DNA of 41,758 nt from contig JVKM01000025.1 in NCBI GenBank assembly GCA_001072465.1, forward strand, positions 12,345 through 54,102, written 5' to 3'. Under the pieces are notes generated by a model. It saw only the letters and a list, made by a program, of their open reading frames with translations, was not told where the DNA came from and made no database searches. This DNA is from Xylanimonas cellulosilytica (lineage in GTDB: Bacteria > Actinomycetota > Actinomycetes > Actinomycetales > Actinomycetaceae). Both the position numbers and the translations under genes were made by a program. This document shows positions 24,540 through 33,152 of this stretch, one piece after another. Numbering within the stretch: the stretch's first letter is position 1; every line of letters begins with the position of its first letter.

Positions 24540-27046
24540 CTCGTGATGCGCCGTCTGGCGCTTGGTGCTTTCTAACTCTCCAACTACGAGGCTTCTCTGA
24601 CGTTCTTCCGTGAGGAGTCTTAATGCACCTTTTGGCGCTCGGTGCTTTCTGACGTTGATTGCACCGAGTGCGGCGCTCACGTCTTCACCAAGTCTTAATG
24701 CACCGTTTGGCGCTCGGTGCTTTCTGACCCACCACATTCTCACACCCATACCCAGTGGAAACGCTGTGCCTTAATGCGCCTTATGGCGCTTGGTGTTTTC
24801 TGACGAGCCAAAAAGTATTCCAGAATACCGAACGTCGAGAAGTCTTGATGCACCTTATGGTGCTCCGTGCCTTCTGATGACAAGATCGAGAACACAGCTC
24901 ACCCGGAAGGTAAGTATTAATGCACCTTGTAATGCTTTCTGACTTCTAGCACCTCTCCTGGAATGGTTGAGCGCGTCGACTCGCTGTTTTAATGCACATT
25001 ATGGCGCTCGGTACTTTCTAACGCAAGGACGAAATGGTGGTCGTGGACCCGTTCGACAAGTCTTAATGCACCGTTTGGTGCTCGATGTTTTCTAATATTC
25101 ATCTGTGGCTACAACTCGGCCAACTATGACACGTCTTAATGCGCCTTTTTACGCTCGGTGCTTTCTGACTATGAGAAACTTGTTCATTATGCGCGGCTGC
25201 CCTGGCACGTCTTAATGCACCTTTTGGTGCTCGGTGCTTTCTGACTTTGATCTCGACTTCAACCAGTACAAGTACCTCATGGAGTCTTAATGTACCTTTT
25301 GGCGCTCGGTGCTTTCTAACACGCATCCAACAGTTGAGTAACGGGTCGATCTGGTTGGTCATAATGCACCTTTCGGCGCTTGGTGCTTTCTGACAGCCAC
25401 CCTCAACAAGTCCAGTATAGGCAAGACGACCACGTCTTAATGCACCTTTTGGCGCTCGGTGCTTTCTGACCTGCCGGATACCAGTCCGGCTCCACCCCGA
25501 TCCCCTGGACGTCTTAATGCACCGTTTGGCGCTCGGTGCTTTCTGACCGGTTACCTGCTTGCGTTCAGCACGCCCCGCACCTACCAGTCTTAATGCACCT
25601 TATGGTGCTCGGTGGTTTCTAACCTGGTCGATGCGGGTATCGACGCAGACAGGGTGCGCGCTTTGTCTTAATGCACCTTTTGGCGCTTGGTGCTTTCTGA
25701 CGGTGACTTCTATGGTCACGAATGGGAGGATCGCGACGGGTCTTAATGCACCTTATGGCGTTCGGTGCTTTCTGGCCAACGAATTCGACATCGACTTCAA
25801 CCAGCAGAAGTACCTGTCTTAATGCACCGTTTGGCGCTCGGTGCTTTCTGACCTTATGTCGTGGATTTTCGACTCTAAGGGTGTCTACACCCAGTCTTAA
25901 TGCACCGTTTGGCGCTCGGTGCTTTCTGACGCGCGGCGAACATCCATGTGACTGCGCTCGTGACGAACCCGTCTTAATGCAACGTTTGGCGCTCGGTGCT
26001 TTCTGACTACGCAAGGTTCCGCTGGGCGCTTCTGGCCAGGCTTTGTCTTAATGCACCGTTTGGCGCTCGGTGCTTTCTGGCTCGGGAGTGTTTTTGTGCG
26101 TAAGCAGGATGTGGTTGAGTCTTAATGCACCTTTTGGTGCCCGGTTCTTTCTGACAAATCGACTCCCTTTGAAGGCGCCGTCCTGGCTGTACGTCTTAAT
26201 GAACCTTTTGGCGCTCGGTCCTTTCTGATCCTCTAAGGAGAAATCGTGGCACCCATTAAGTGGGATTCTTAATGCGCCTTATGGCGCTCGGCGCTTTCTG
26301 ACGTGAACACGGTAGCCACGCATGGAACCAGTTGGGTAGTCTTAATGCACCTTTTGGCGCTCGGTGCTTTCTGACCATCGAAAAGGGTGACAACGCTACG
26401 TTCGGTAGCGCTTTGTCTTAATGCACCTTATGGAGCTCGATGTTTGGTGTGAAAGTAACGAGGAAAGAATCTGGTGGCAATGCCTCACAATGCACATTAT
26501 GGCGCTCGATGCTATCTAATGCGACCTGAAGAATGGTTTCGTGAAGCTTGAAGCTGTTCTGTCTTAATGTACCTTATGGCGCTGATCTTTCAGGGTTGTT
26601 GGAAAATGTCGCATGCAATTCGGCTTCAACTCCTTCGAGATTTGAAGTCGGTAGGTTGCAATTCTGCTGTTTTCGTCGTTCGTTGAGTTCTGAACTAAGC
26701 GAATTGCATGCGATATTTGGTGGCGCTCGACGCTTTCTGACGGCTGGAAAGAAGATTTCGTGCCACATCATGAAGCTGTCTTAATGTACCATATGGCGCT
26801 CGGTGCTTTCTAAGCCGATGGTGGTAAGACCTACACGGTCAACAATATCGCCATGTCTTAATGCACCTGATGGTGCTTGGTGCTTTCTAACCCTATGACG
26901 TGGGTGAAAGACTGGAAAGTTGTCTACCCCGAGTCTTAATCCGCCTTATGGCGCTAGGTGCTTTCTGGCCGACGTGACTACTCTGCGTGGTAAGGGTTCG
27001 ATGGAGGGTGTCTTAATGCACCTTATGGTGCTCAGTGATTTTTCAC
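24540..27046 (-). CRISPR. CRISPR array, 32 repeat units (37 bp), 31 spacers
   Basis: On the + strand the repeat begins GTCTTAATGCACC, has centre TTTGGCGCTCGG and ends TGCTTTCTGAC. GCACC/GGTGC give it a short stem. Spacers are 35-42 bp. Units start at 24540, 24617, 24692, 24768, 24842, 24914, 24986, 25060, 25133, 25209, 25284, 25358, 25434, 25511, 25587, 25665, 25740, 25816, 25894, 25971, 26045, 26119, 26193, 26266, 26339, 26415, 26484, 26561, 26778, 26855, 26933 and 27010. The unit at 26561 is split by an insertion (second half 26722-26741), and the one at 24914 has a 7-bp internal deletion. Read on the minus strand the repeat ends ATTAAGAC, like the usual 8-nt crRNA handle, so minus-strand transcription is inferred. 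Repeats at both ends are degenerate. Confidence 0.95.
26602..26720. mobile_element. Miniature inverted-repeat element, copy C, inserted in a CRISPR repeat
   Basis: 19-bp ends AAATGTCGCATGCAATTCG (26604-26622) and its inverse at 26700-26718, 18 of 19 matching. It has an inner pair GGCTTCAA/TTGAAGTC and the motif TTGCAATTCTGCTGTTTTCG at 26656, 47 bp from the left core. It splits a CRISPR repeat; both half-repeats contain TGGCGCT, as a target duplication would. About 20 bp (26584-26603) between the left half-repeat and the element is unexplained. Confidence 0.72.
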
Positions 27047-27277
27047 TTCTGTCAGGCTTGCCGCGTCCTCTGCGACTAGATGAAATGCTATGCGGGATCG
27101 TCAGTTGAAGAAAAGTAATCCTCCGACCAGCAAATCTGAGTTCAGAATATCAGGTTTGTAAAGGAGTCGCCGACGGCTACGAACATGGTAACCAACAACT
27201 TGCGTGAGCTGTCCTCCGCCCAGCCGACCCTGGCCTCGTGACCCGATCGGGCCTCTCGGCGCTGGCCCTGCTTGACC

Positions 27278-27847
27278 ATGACAGGCGCGCGCACCCTCGA
27301 CGAGATCATGGGCATCGAAGGCGCGTGCACCAACGCCTACTTCGACGCGCTTGCCGCGTGCATGCCCTCCGACGTCACCCTTGACGGGCGCAGCCGACGC
27401 CCACCCCGCGACCTGCCCAACGCCTCCCTGTCCTAAAGGTACGCGATCCTCCTGTCCGAATGCGTTGGCTCGCTCCACGCCGCAGGGCTCGAACCGTCCC
27501 TCGACGTCGCGCACGCGCCCACCGACAAGCGACCCAGCTTGGCGCTGGACCTCATGGAACAGTTCCGCCCTCTCCTGGTCGACCAAACCGTCATGGCTCT
27601 GCTGTGCACGCGCAAGCCCCGGCCCGAACACGGCGTCGTCGAGGCCGAGGCCAGGGGAGTCTGCTTGGGTGGCGACGGCAAGATAATCCTCGTCGACGCT
27701 TACGAGGCCGCCTGCCAGCGATCCGTCACTGGTGCCCTCCCCGAATACTCGGGACCGTGGCGCAGAAACATCGACCACTCCGCGCAGATGCTGGCGCGCG
27801 CTATCGCCGAACCCGATTACCAGCGGAGCGGGGTTGCCTGGCGATGA
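27278..27847 (+). pseudogene. cas1: cas1 remnant (truncated, in-frame stop)
   Basis: The C-terminal two thirds of Cas1, the spacer integrase, is recognisable: TLDEIMGIEGACTNAYFDAL (with the conserved Glu), RSRRPPRDLPNASLS, then YAILLSECVGSLHAAGLEP, a His (DVAHAP) and SLALDLMEQFRPLLVD. A TAA at 27434-27436 interrupts the frame exactly where an aromatic residue is expected, and both sides stay in one frame. The N-terminal domain (~100-150 residues) is missing; the DNA from ~27142 to 27277 holds only short broken frames. It overlaps cas2 by ATGA, and is oriented opposite to the effector operon. Not functional as it stands. Confidence 0.85.
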
Positions 27848-28125
27848 TCTCCATCATCGCCTACAACATCGCCGAAAACAAGCGGCGCCTCCGCGTCGCC
27901 AAAAAGCTGGAATCCTGGGGCTACCGCATCCTAGAATCCGTGTTCCAGCTCCACCTCGACACCGCCACGCTGGCGCGCGTGCACTCGTCCCTGGCCGCCC
28001 CCATCTCCGACGCCGAAGACGTCAACCACATCTATCCCATCTGTTCATCTTGCGCCGACCGCGCCGACATACTCGGAGGGGTTATAGCGCTGGACGACGT
28101 GGGGTTGTGTCGGGGAGTGTGTTGA
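27844..28125 (+). CDS. cas2: Cas2, with the usual catalytic Asp replaced
   Basis: A 93-residue protein of Cas2 size and order. It has the first strand and helix (MISIIAYNIAENKRRLRVAK), then LESWGYRILESVFQLHLD, ATLARVHSSLA, and the third strand IYPICSSCADRADILGG. ATG 27844 overlaps the stop of the cas1 remnant. The family normally has YDI at the end of strand 1; here it reads YNI (Asn8), losing the metal-binding Asp. Cas2 works mainly as a scaffold for Cas1, so without intact cas1 it probably has no role in spacer uptake. It may be a decaying gene. Confidence 0.85.
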   Translation: MISIIAYNIAENKRRLRVAKKLESWGYRILESVFQLHLDTATLARVHSSLAAPISDAEDVNHIYPICSSCADRADILGGVIALDDVGLCRGVC

Positions 28126-28279
28126 GGGTTAGTATTTGCGATGCTTGCGAGCGGTTACGATTAGGATGTCGGCGCCAGGCTGTATCGGATTGATCGCAAT
28201 CAGTACTGTCGGTCTCCTATCCGCTCAAACGAGTAGATGTGCACGCGGTCTTATCCTTCAGAGTACTCCCTCCTCGCTA

Positions 28280-29740
28280 CTAGTCGACGGAGTCTACTTG
28301 CTTTCTGTCGCCTTTCGACTTCTCGTCCTTCACTTCTTCAAGAAAGACATCTGGTGTTGGGGTTGTGTCATTTAGCCGAAGGGGCCGAGGTGCTTGACCG
28401 GCACGCCATTTAGAATCTGCGAAATATTTGGGACTTCCGTCATCTGTTGTTTCGTTATTCACCTTGTTCTCTTCAAGGTTGATGTACCTGACTGGTGTGT
28501 CCTCGGTATCATCAAATCCGTAAGCTATCCATTGGAATGCTCGAATCCAGGGGAGTGTGGACAAGTCTCCAATGTTAGCTTCGCAGATCAGTTGTGAAAC
28601 ACTCTTTTCTTCATATTCGATACCGAGCACGCAAGAAAGGTTCTTGTATCCGGATGTGAGCTCTTCGGTCGTTTGGACATATACGAAATTATTGATGATA
28701 CGTGCTGTAACAAGTCCGAGGCCCAGAGGTTTTCCGATACCGATTTTGTGGAATCCGAAGTTTTCTTTGCCGCTAGGTGTGAGATTTTCGGGGACTAGGG
28801 GCCATAGCAGGAAAGTAAGTTCCTTAAGAGAAATATCTTCGAAATGGACTCTGCATTTGAGAGTACTCTGTTCTTTAATCCACGACTTAACATGCAGTTC
28901 AACGGATTCGTTGGTAGTTAGATCGCCCCCGCTATTACAATGTTTCCTGATAATTTCTTCAAGAGATTGATCAATGCAGGACCGGTGTGTTGGGTATGCG
29001 GCTTCACCGAGGAGAAAATGTCCTGGATCGAACAGCAATGCGCGTTTTAGGTGCGACTCTTCAGTGTTGAGAGATTTGCTCCTTTCAAACAAAAATCGGC
29101 GCCCTGAACTCGGCTTTGGGCTCAGCAGCGGTGGTAGTGCGATGGGCTTATGATTATTTGCGATTGCATCTTGTGAAATGCTAACAGGACCAATCTTTAG
29201 CCGTCCGCGTAGTGCCGCTCCGGTAGTGCCTACAAAGCCGAAGAGCCTTTCAGCTGCGGAGGCCTCATTGTGGCTCTGAGCTGGTTGAACTTGAGCGGAC
29301 TTGGCAACTTCGTATGGTGTGTGTGAATAAGTCTTACGCCCCTTTCCCGCGCGATAGCTAAGTGGTGTGCTGTGAGTAGGCGTGTCGAAGATGCGAAAGC
29401 GTGATGATGTGACCCGCTCGTACGTGCTGCTAAGCAGACCTTTGATCATGCTAGGAGAGATGAACGGTTTACCTTCTATCTTCTGGACCTCAATGAAGCG
29501 TTTCTTTCCTTGCTCTGTCTGTTTTCCGATTATCAAGGGGGTGTGAGCTTGTAACTCGAGATCGAAATAGCCGGACATGCGACCGGCATGCAGATGGTCG
29601 AGGTTCGGCGTGTTTCCAGAGGTGTATATTTCGACGTTGTGGTCCTTGTCCTTATCGCTTGCGTGTTCAGGACATCGTGGAATCCTGTTTACTGCGGAGA
29701 AGAATGTGTTCTTTCGATATTGTTTCATGTGTTCATCCAA
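28280..29740 (-). CDS. RAMP (Cas7-like) protein, TIGR03986-like
   Basis: A 486-residue RAMP-superfamily protein, last gene of the effector operon. Near the N-terminus is a ferredoxin-like strand (SGYFDLELQAHTPLIIG) and the RAMP entry motif FISPSMIKGLLSSTYE; late in the chain is the glycine loop FHKIGIGKPLGLGLV. This layout, with a large middle insertion, fits the TIGR03986 family of III-D loci and resembles the insertion-bearing Cas7 subunit of the Synechocystis III-Dv complex. It probably binds the crRNA end as a Cas7 subunit. A second in-frame ATG (29728) is the alternative start. It is less GC-rich than neighbouring chromosomal genes. Confidence 0.75.
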   Translation of the reverse strand: MDEHMKQYRKNTFFSAVNRIPRCPEHASDKDKDHNVEIYTSGNTPNLDHLHAGRMSGYFDLELQAHTPLIIGKQTEQGKKRFIEVQKIEGKPFISPSMIKGLLSSTYERVTSSRFRIFDTPTHSTPLSYRAGKGRKTYSHTPYEVAKSAQVQPAQSHNEASAAERLFGFVGTTGAALRGRLKIGPVSISQDAIANNHKPIALPPLLSPKPSSGRRFLFERSKSLNTEESHLKRALLFDPGHFLLGEAAYPTHRSCIDQSLEEIIRKHCNSGGDLTTNESVELHVKSWIKEQSTLKCRVHFEDISLKELTFLLWPLVPENLTPSGKENFGFHKIGIGKPLGLGLVTARIINNFVYVQTTEELTSGYKNLSCVLGIEYEEKSVSQLICEANIGDLSTLPWIRAFQWIAYGFDDTEDTPVRYINLEENKVNNETTDDGSPKYFADSKWRAGQAPRPLRLNDTTPTPDVFLEEVKDEKSKGDRKQVDSVD

Positions 29741-29809
29741 AGGTTTGAAATTGCTCGTTGATGAGATGGTTGGTCAATCTATTGCCAGGTGAGAATGTGT
29801 ATATCGCGC

Positions 29810-30379
29810 CTATGTGAGTTGTGAATGCCAATTTCCTGTGAAAAGTTGGTCGACGACAGTCATGTTTCCTGTATCTGCATCTATTTTTATGTATTCGAAT
29901 GCAGAGATTTGTTTCGGCCTGCCAGGTTCTGTCGCTGTTGGCTGATCAGTATGCTGGATGTAGGAGATGTAGTGCGCTAATTCGCCGGGAGGTAGATTGT
30001 CTCCTTCGGATGCTTGAAAGAGTCTAAGTTCGCAAGATGGCAGACCGTTGGCCCATCGAAATTCGTGAGCGAGCGAGATGTCTGTGGTGGTGCTGTCGAT
30101 AACCTGCCATGCGCGAATTTCGTAGACGCGTGAGAGGTCGAAGCTGGTGCGCTCTACATCAAGCGTTGGGCGTTGATCACCAGCAGTTTGCTTGATGCCT
30201 CGAAGCCGACATGTGCCGTTAGTAGCCCACACGATTCCGGTGATCTCGTGACTATCGAAGACCTCGGCAAGGCATGAGGCCAGTTCAGTGACGTTGTGAA
30301 CCGTGTGATGGGTGATCTTCAGGTGGCATGGAATTAGGGTTGTTGCCTCGGTACAACTATTGATGTTTCTCTCGCTCAT
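29810..30379 (-). CDS. csx19: Csx19-like type III-D subunit
   Basis: A 189-residue protein. ATG 30379 follows GGGGAAGG and overlaps the end of the triple-Cas7 gene by 23 bp. The central part (GIVWATNGTCRLRG, then VYEIRAWQVID and HEFRWANGLPSCELRLF) resembles Csx19 (TIGR03984), a small protein found with Csx10 and RAMP genes in III-D loci, and its position between two RAMP genes is the usual one. In the Synechocystis III-Dv complex Csx19 packs next to the Cas7 filament. Assignment rests on context and weak pattern, so it is moderate. Confidence 0.6.
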   Translation of the reverse strand: MSERNINSCTEATTLIPCHLKITHHTVHNVTELASCLAEVFDSHEITGIVWATNGTCRLRGIKQTAGDQRPTLDVERTSFDLSRVYEIRAWQVIDSTTTDISLAHEFRWANGLPSCELRLFQASEGDNLPPGELAHYISYIQHTDQPTATEPGRPKQISAFEYIKIDADTGNMTVVDQLFTGNWHSQLT

Positions 30380-33152
30380 TTGCCTTCCCCTCGTTAGACT
30401 TTGGGACTTTATCATTTCGTTCGTCAGGCGTTCGGAGCCACTGGGCCCAGTTTGTGTATTTGTTGTCCTCGCCCGGCTCCTCTCGTAAATACTCCAGTAG
30501 TGCGCGTGCGGCTCCCCGATCATTGCCTCCGTGACTCTTGCCGCGCTTCCATAAATGAGTATCTCTGGGCGTGTTAATTATTATTCTATCTGTGTAAGAG
30601 AAGTCGATGCTGTGCACTTCAACTTGGCCCAGGCCTCGGGTAGTCTTCCCTCCGAGGGGAAGCACTCCGGCACTGAGTTCTGAAAGCGCAAGGCATAGCA
30701 AGCACCATGAAGCGCGAGCGTATGCTCGAACTTCGTTTTCTGCGAGAACAGTGTTACTAGCATCGCTTTGGACGTTGCGCTGTAGTTGTTGTGTATCAAT
30801 CTCAATAACGATGTCATTCCAACTGGCGCGAGGGTAGATGATTTCGGAGAAGAGAGCTCGTTTAACTACTCCGCCGGTCCATCGATCGATCGCGTTATGC
30901 TGGATCTCCGTCTCTTTGCCAAGTGTCTTCGTTGTACAGTCTCGTACCGTGATCGCCCCGCGATATTCGGTTGTGCCGAACATATATCGCACTAAATTAG
31001 GATCGCGAGCTAGCTGCTCGTGGATGTCGACAGGAACTGGATCTCCTGTTTCATCGGTTGCAATGAAAACGTTCTCCTTAGGTGGGGTGCTCTCGGCATA
31101 CAGTACGGTCCGGGCAATGCGCGAACACCTGGACCTCAGTGCACCACGGATGGAGGTGCCGGGTAGCAACAGCGGATCTGTGCTGCCCTTCCCGTTTCTG
31201 CTCGCAGTCTTAGCCCTCAGAGGATGTTGGATATTTCCATTATCTGCCTGAGGATCGTGCACGAACACGCCAGTCGGAGAGCCCCATCCGATTGCGACTC
31301 GTGTTGGGCGGATCCTGTCTTGACCGTGGAAAGATTGTGTGCGGCCAAGCTGTTGGGGTGGGTTGCTTGCATCGCGGATGACGCAGAGCGCTTGCTGCTC
31401 AACATTTAATTTGTTGGCTTGTGTGGCAGCACTGATTCCTAAAGCTGAGACGACGTGCCCCAGGATAGCTTCAGCATATCTTGCTCGGGCCTTTCGAACG
31501 GCGTTCGTGTCGTTGGCAGCGCGTGGAATGCTGTAACTTTCCGTTATTCCCTTTTTACTTCCGGGAAGTCCGCTGAAAGACACTCTCGAAACCTCGATAG
31601 AGCCAAGTCCTCCTCCCGATCCACCTCCAAGTGGCAGGAGTCCCTCGCACAGGTCAGCTACGGTCAGAGTCAGGAGAAGGATAGCTGCTTGCAGGCGGCG
31701 CTTGAAGCCTGGAAGCTCATAATCCTTGTCTGATGACGAGGGGGGTGGAAGTACGAAACCGCCAGGGTCCTGGCGAATATTTCGGCAGAATTGGGCGTGG
31801 TCAACGTCGATCTGAATCGAATCCCAGGTGGCATTCGGATACAGCAGCTCCGAATACAACGCTCCATGGGCAGCGCTTCCGGTGACTCGATCGATTGCGT
31901 TGCGCATGAGTTTAAGAGGCTTGTCCTTTCCCGTGTCTTCTGGTATCCGCCCCTCGCAGTCGTGAACGCGGACTGCTCCCCGGTACTCAGTTGTACCGAA
32001 CAAGTAGCGCACGAGGAGCGGATCGGCAGCGAGCTGCTTGTGCACATCCTCTGCCATCGTGAGTTCGTCAGAACCCTCGCTGTCACTGACGATGCTCCGA
32101 GCAATGCGAGAACAGTGGGACCGCAACGCCCCGCGGATCGACGTGCCCGGAAGTAGCAGCGAGGCCTTGTCCTCATGTGCGACTTTCGGATAAGTAGCAT
32201 CCCCGTGATCGGCGCGATGCGCGTCATTGAGGTGCCAGTTGCGCATCGGCGCAGAGGGAACAGTGTCTTTTTCCAAGGAATCTATGTCCTTGGGTTTGTT
32301 CATTCCGACGAACAATCCCGCCGGAGCCTGCCATTCAACCTCGATGGATGTTGCTGTGGGATTCCAGGTGACTTTTTTGTTCGCCTCTAACTTGAGTGTC
32401 TCAGGCTTGCCAAGGACTGCAGAAAGAAAATCAGTAGATTCTCTGTGCCTTGGTCCCTCTTCGAGGATAGTTACCTTTTTATACTCTACCTTCTTCCTGC
32501 AGAGCGTAATCTTGCCCCAACCGGATCCTGTCCTGGCACCCAAGCTGATCGCCTCGTGCTCGATGAGTGTGAGTATTGCCTCCAGAGCTCTGATAACCAG
32601 GCTCGGACTCCGGTGTTTCGTTCCGTCCGTGTTTGCTAACTTTTCTTCGGCACTGACCCGGATATCGAAAGTCGTGTCCACGGGCAGGTACTCGTAAGCG
32701 AAAAGTGCGCCGTCTGCGGCCCCGCCGGTGGCTCGGTTGATGGCCGTACTCATGCGGTGGGGGAGGTCACCGCTAGCGCGGTCCCACACCACGGCATGGT
32801 GGAAGGTGAGGGCGCTTGCCCGCAGCGGGAGAGATTCGTTGGTTCCGTCCCCACGTTGCTCTTTGCGAGTACCGACCTCCCGACGCATCTCACCGCCCCA
32901 CAGGCTCTTGAGCTCTTCCTCGCTGAAGCGAAGCTCATGCATGTGTTCTTCGAACGCAGCACGAATGGCTCCCTTAATGGAGCGACCCGGCAGGATTGCC
33001 TCGCCCAGCCCATTACGTACGAAAGCGTTCGGCTGTACAGTCCGGCCGTCCTCGTCGGTTATGGGGCGTTCAGGTACCTCATCGACGCCGCCGGAGTGCA
33101 GCGCGGAGACAACGCGCACGGGGATCGACATGTCGTAGCGGAAAATGGTCAT
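30357..33152 (-). CDS. Triple Cas7 (RAMP) fusion, III-D backbone protein
   Basis: A 931-residue protein with three complete Cas7-type RAMP domains in series. Each has the entry motif LPG(R/T)SI(K/R)GA(I/L)R at ~54, ~335 and ~665. Each also has a middle block (NRATGGAADGALF, IDRVTGSAAHGALY, IDRWTGGVVKRALF) and a glycine loop (LGARTGSGWGKI, LPLGGGSGGGLGSIEV, LPLGGKTTRGLGQVEV) at ~204, ~505 and ~830. Domains 2 and 3 are closest to each other, as if duplicated recently. Cas7 subunits form the crRNA-binding backbone and cut target RNA with an Asp in the loop before the entry motif; domain 1 has acidic candidates (PITDEDG). ATG 33152 overlaps the upstream gene (ATGA). Known III-Dv has a double fusion; a triple one is unusual. 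Confidence 0.85.
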   Translation of the reverse strand: MTIFRYDMSIPVRVVSALHSGGVDEVPERPITDEDGRTVQPNAFVRNGLGEAILPGRSIKGAIRAAFEEHMHELRFSEEELKSLWGGEMRREVGTRKEQRGDGTNESLPLRASALTFHHAVVWDRASGDLPHRMSTAINRATGGAADGALFAYEYLPVDTTFDIRVSAEEKLANTDGTKHRSPSLVIRALEAILTLIEHEAISLGARTGSGWGKITLCRKKVEYKKVTILEEGPRHRESTDFLSAVLGKPETLKLEANKKVTWNPTATSIEVEWQAPAGLFVGMNKPKDIDSLEKDTVPSAPMRNWHLNDAHRADHGDATYPKVAHEDKASLLLPGTSIRGALRSHCSRIARSIVSDSEGSDELTMAEDVHKQLAADPLLVRYLFGTTEYRGAVRVHDCEGRIPEDTGKDKPLKLMRNAIDRVTGSAAHGALYSELLYPNATWDSIQIDVDHAQFCRNIRQDPGGFVLPPPSSSDKDYELPGFKRRLQAAILLLTLTVADLCEGLLPLGGGSGGGLGSIEVSRVSFSGLPGSKKGITESYSIPRAANDTNAVRKARARYAEAILGHVVSALGISAATQANKLNVEQQALCVIRDASNPPQQLGRTQSFHGQDRIRPTRVAIGWGSPTGVFVHDPQADNGNIQHPLRAKTASRNGKGSTDPLLLPGTSIRGALRSRCSRIARTVLYAESTPPKENVFIATDETGDPVPVDIHEQLARDPNLVRYMFGTTEYRGAITVRDCTTKTLGKETEIQHNAIDRWTGGVVKRALFSEIIYPRASWNDIVIEIDTQQLQRNVQSDASNTVLAENEVRAYARASWCLLCLALSELSAGVLPLGGKTTRGLGQVEVHSIDFSYTDRIIINTPRDTHLWKRGKSHGGNDRGAARALLEYLREEPGEDNKYTNWAQWLRTPDERNDKVPKSNEGKANEREKHQ

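Noticed and set aside
24210-26014. Short frames within the CRISPR array containing HRAPKGALR-like repeats
   Set aside because: They are translations of the CRISPR repeat itself (a 37-bp repeat read in frame with spacers) and not genes.
26548-26784. Small frames on both strands across the split repeat
   Set aside because: They arise from miniature element C and the repeat halves; no ribosome site or conserved protein.
27047-27277. CRISPR leader or intact cas1 N-terminus
   Set aside because: No A/T-rich leader or promoter is clear, and frames here are short and broken; at most it is cas1 debris.
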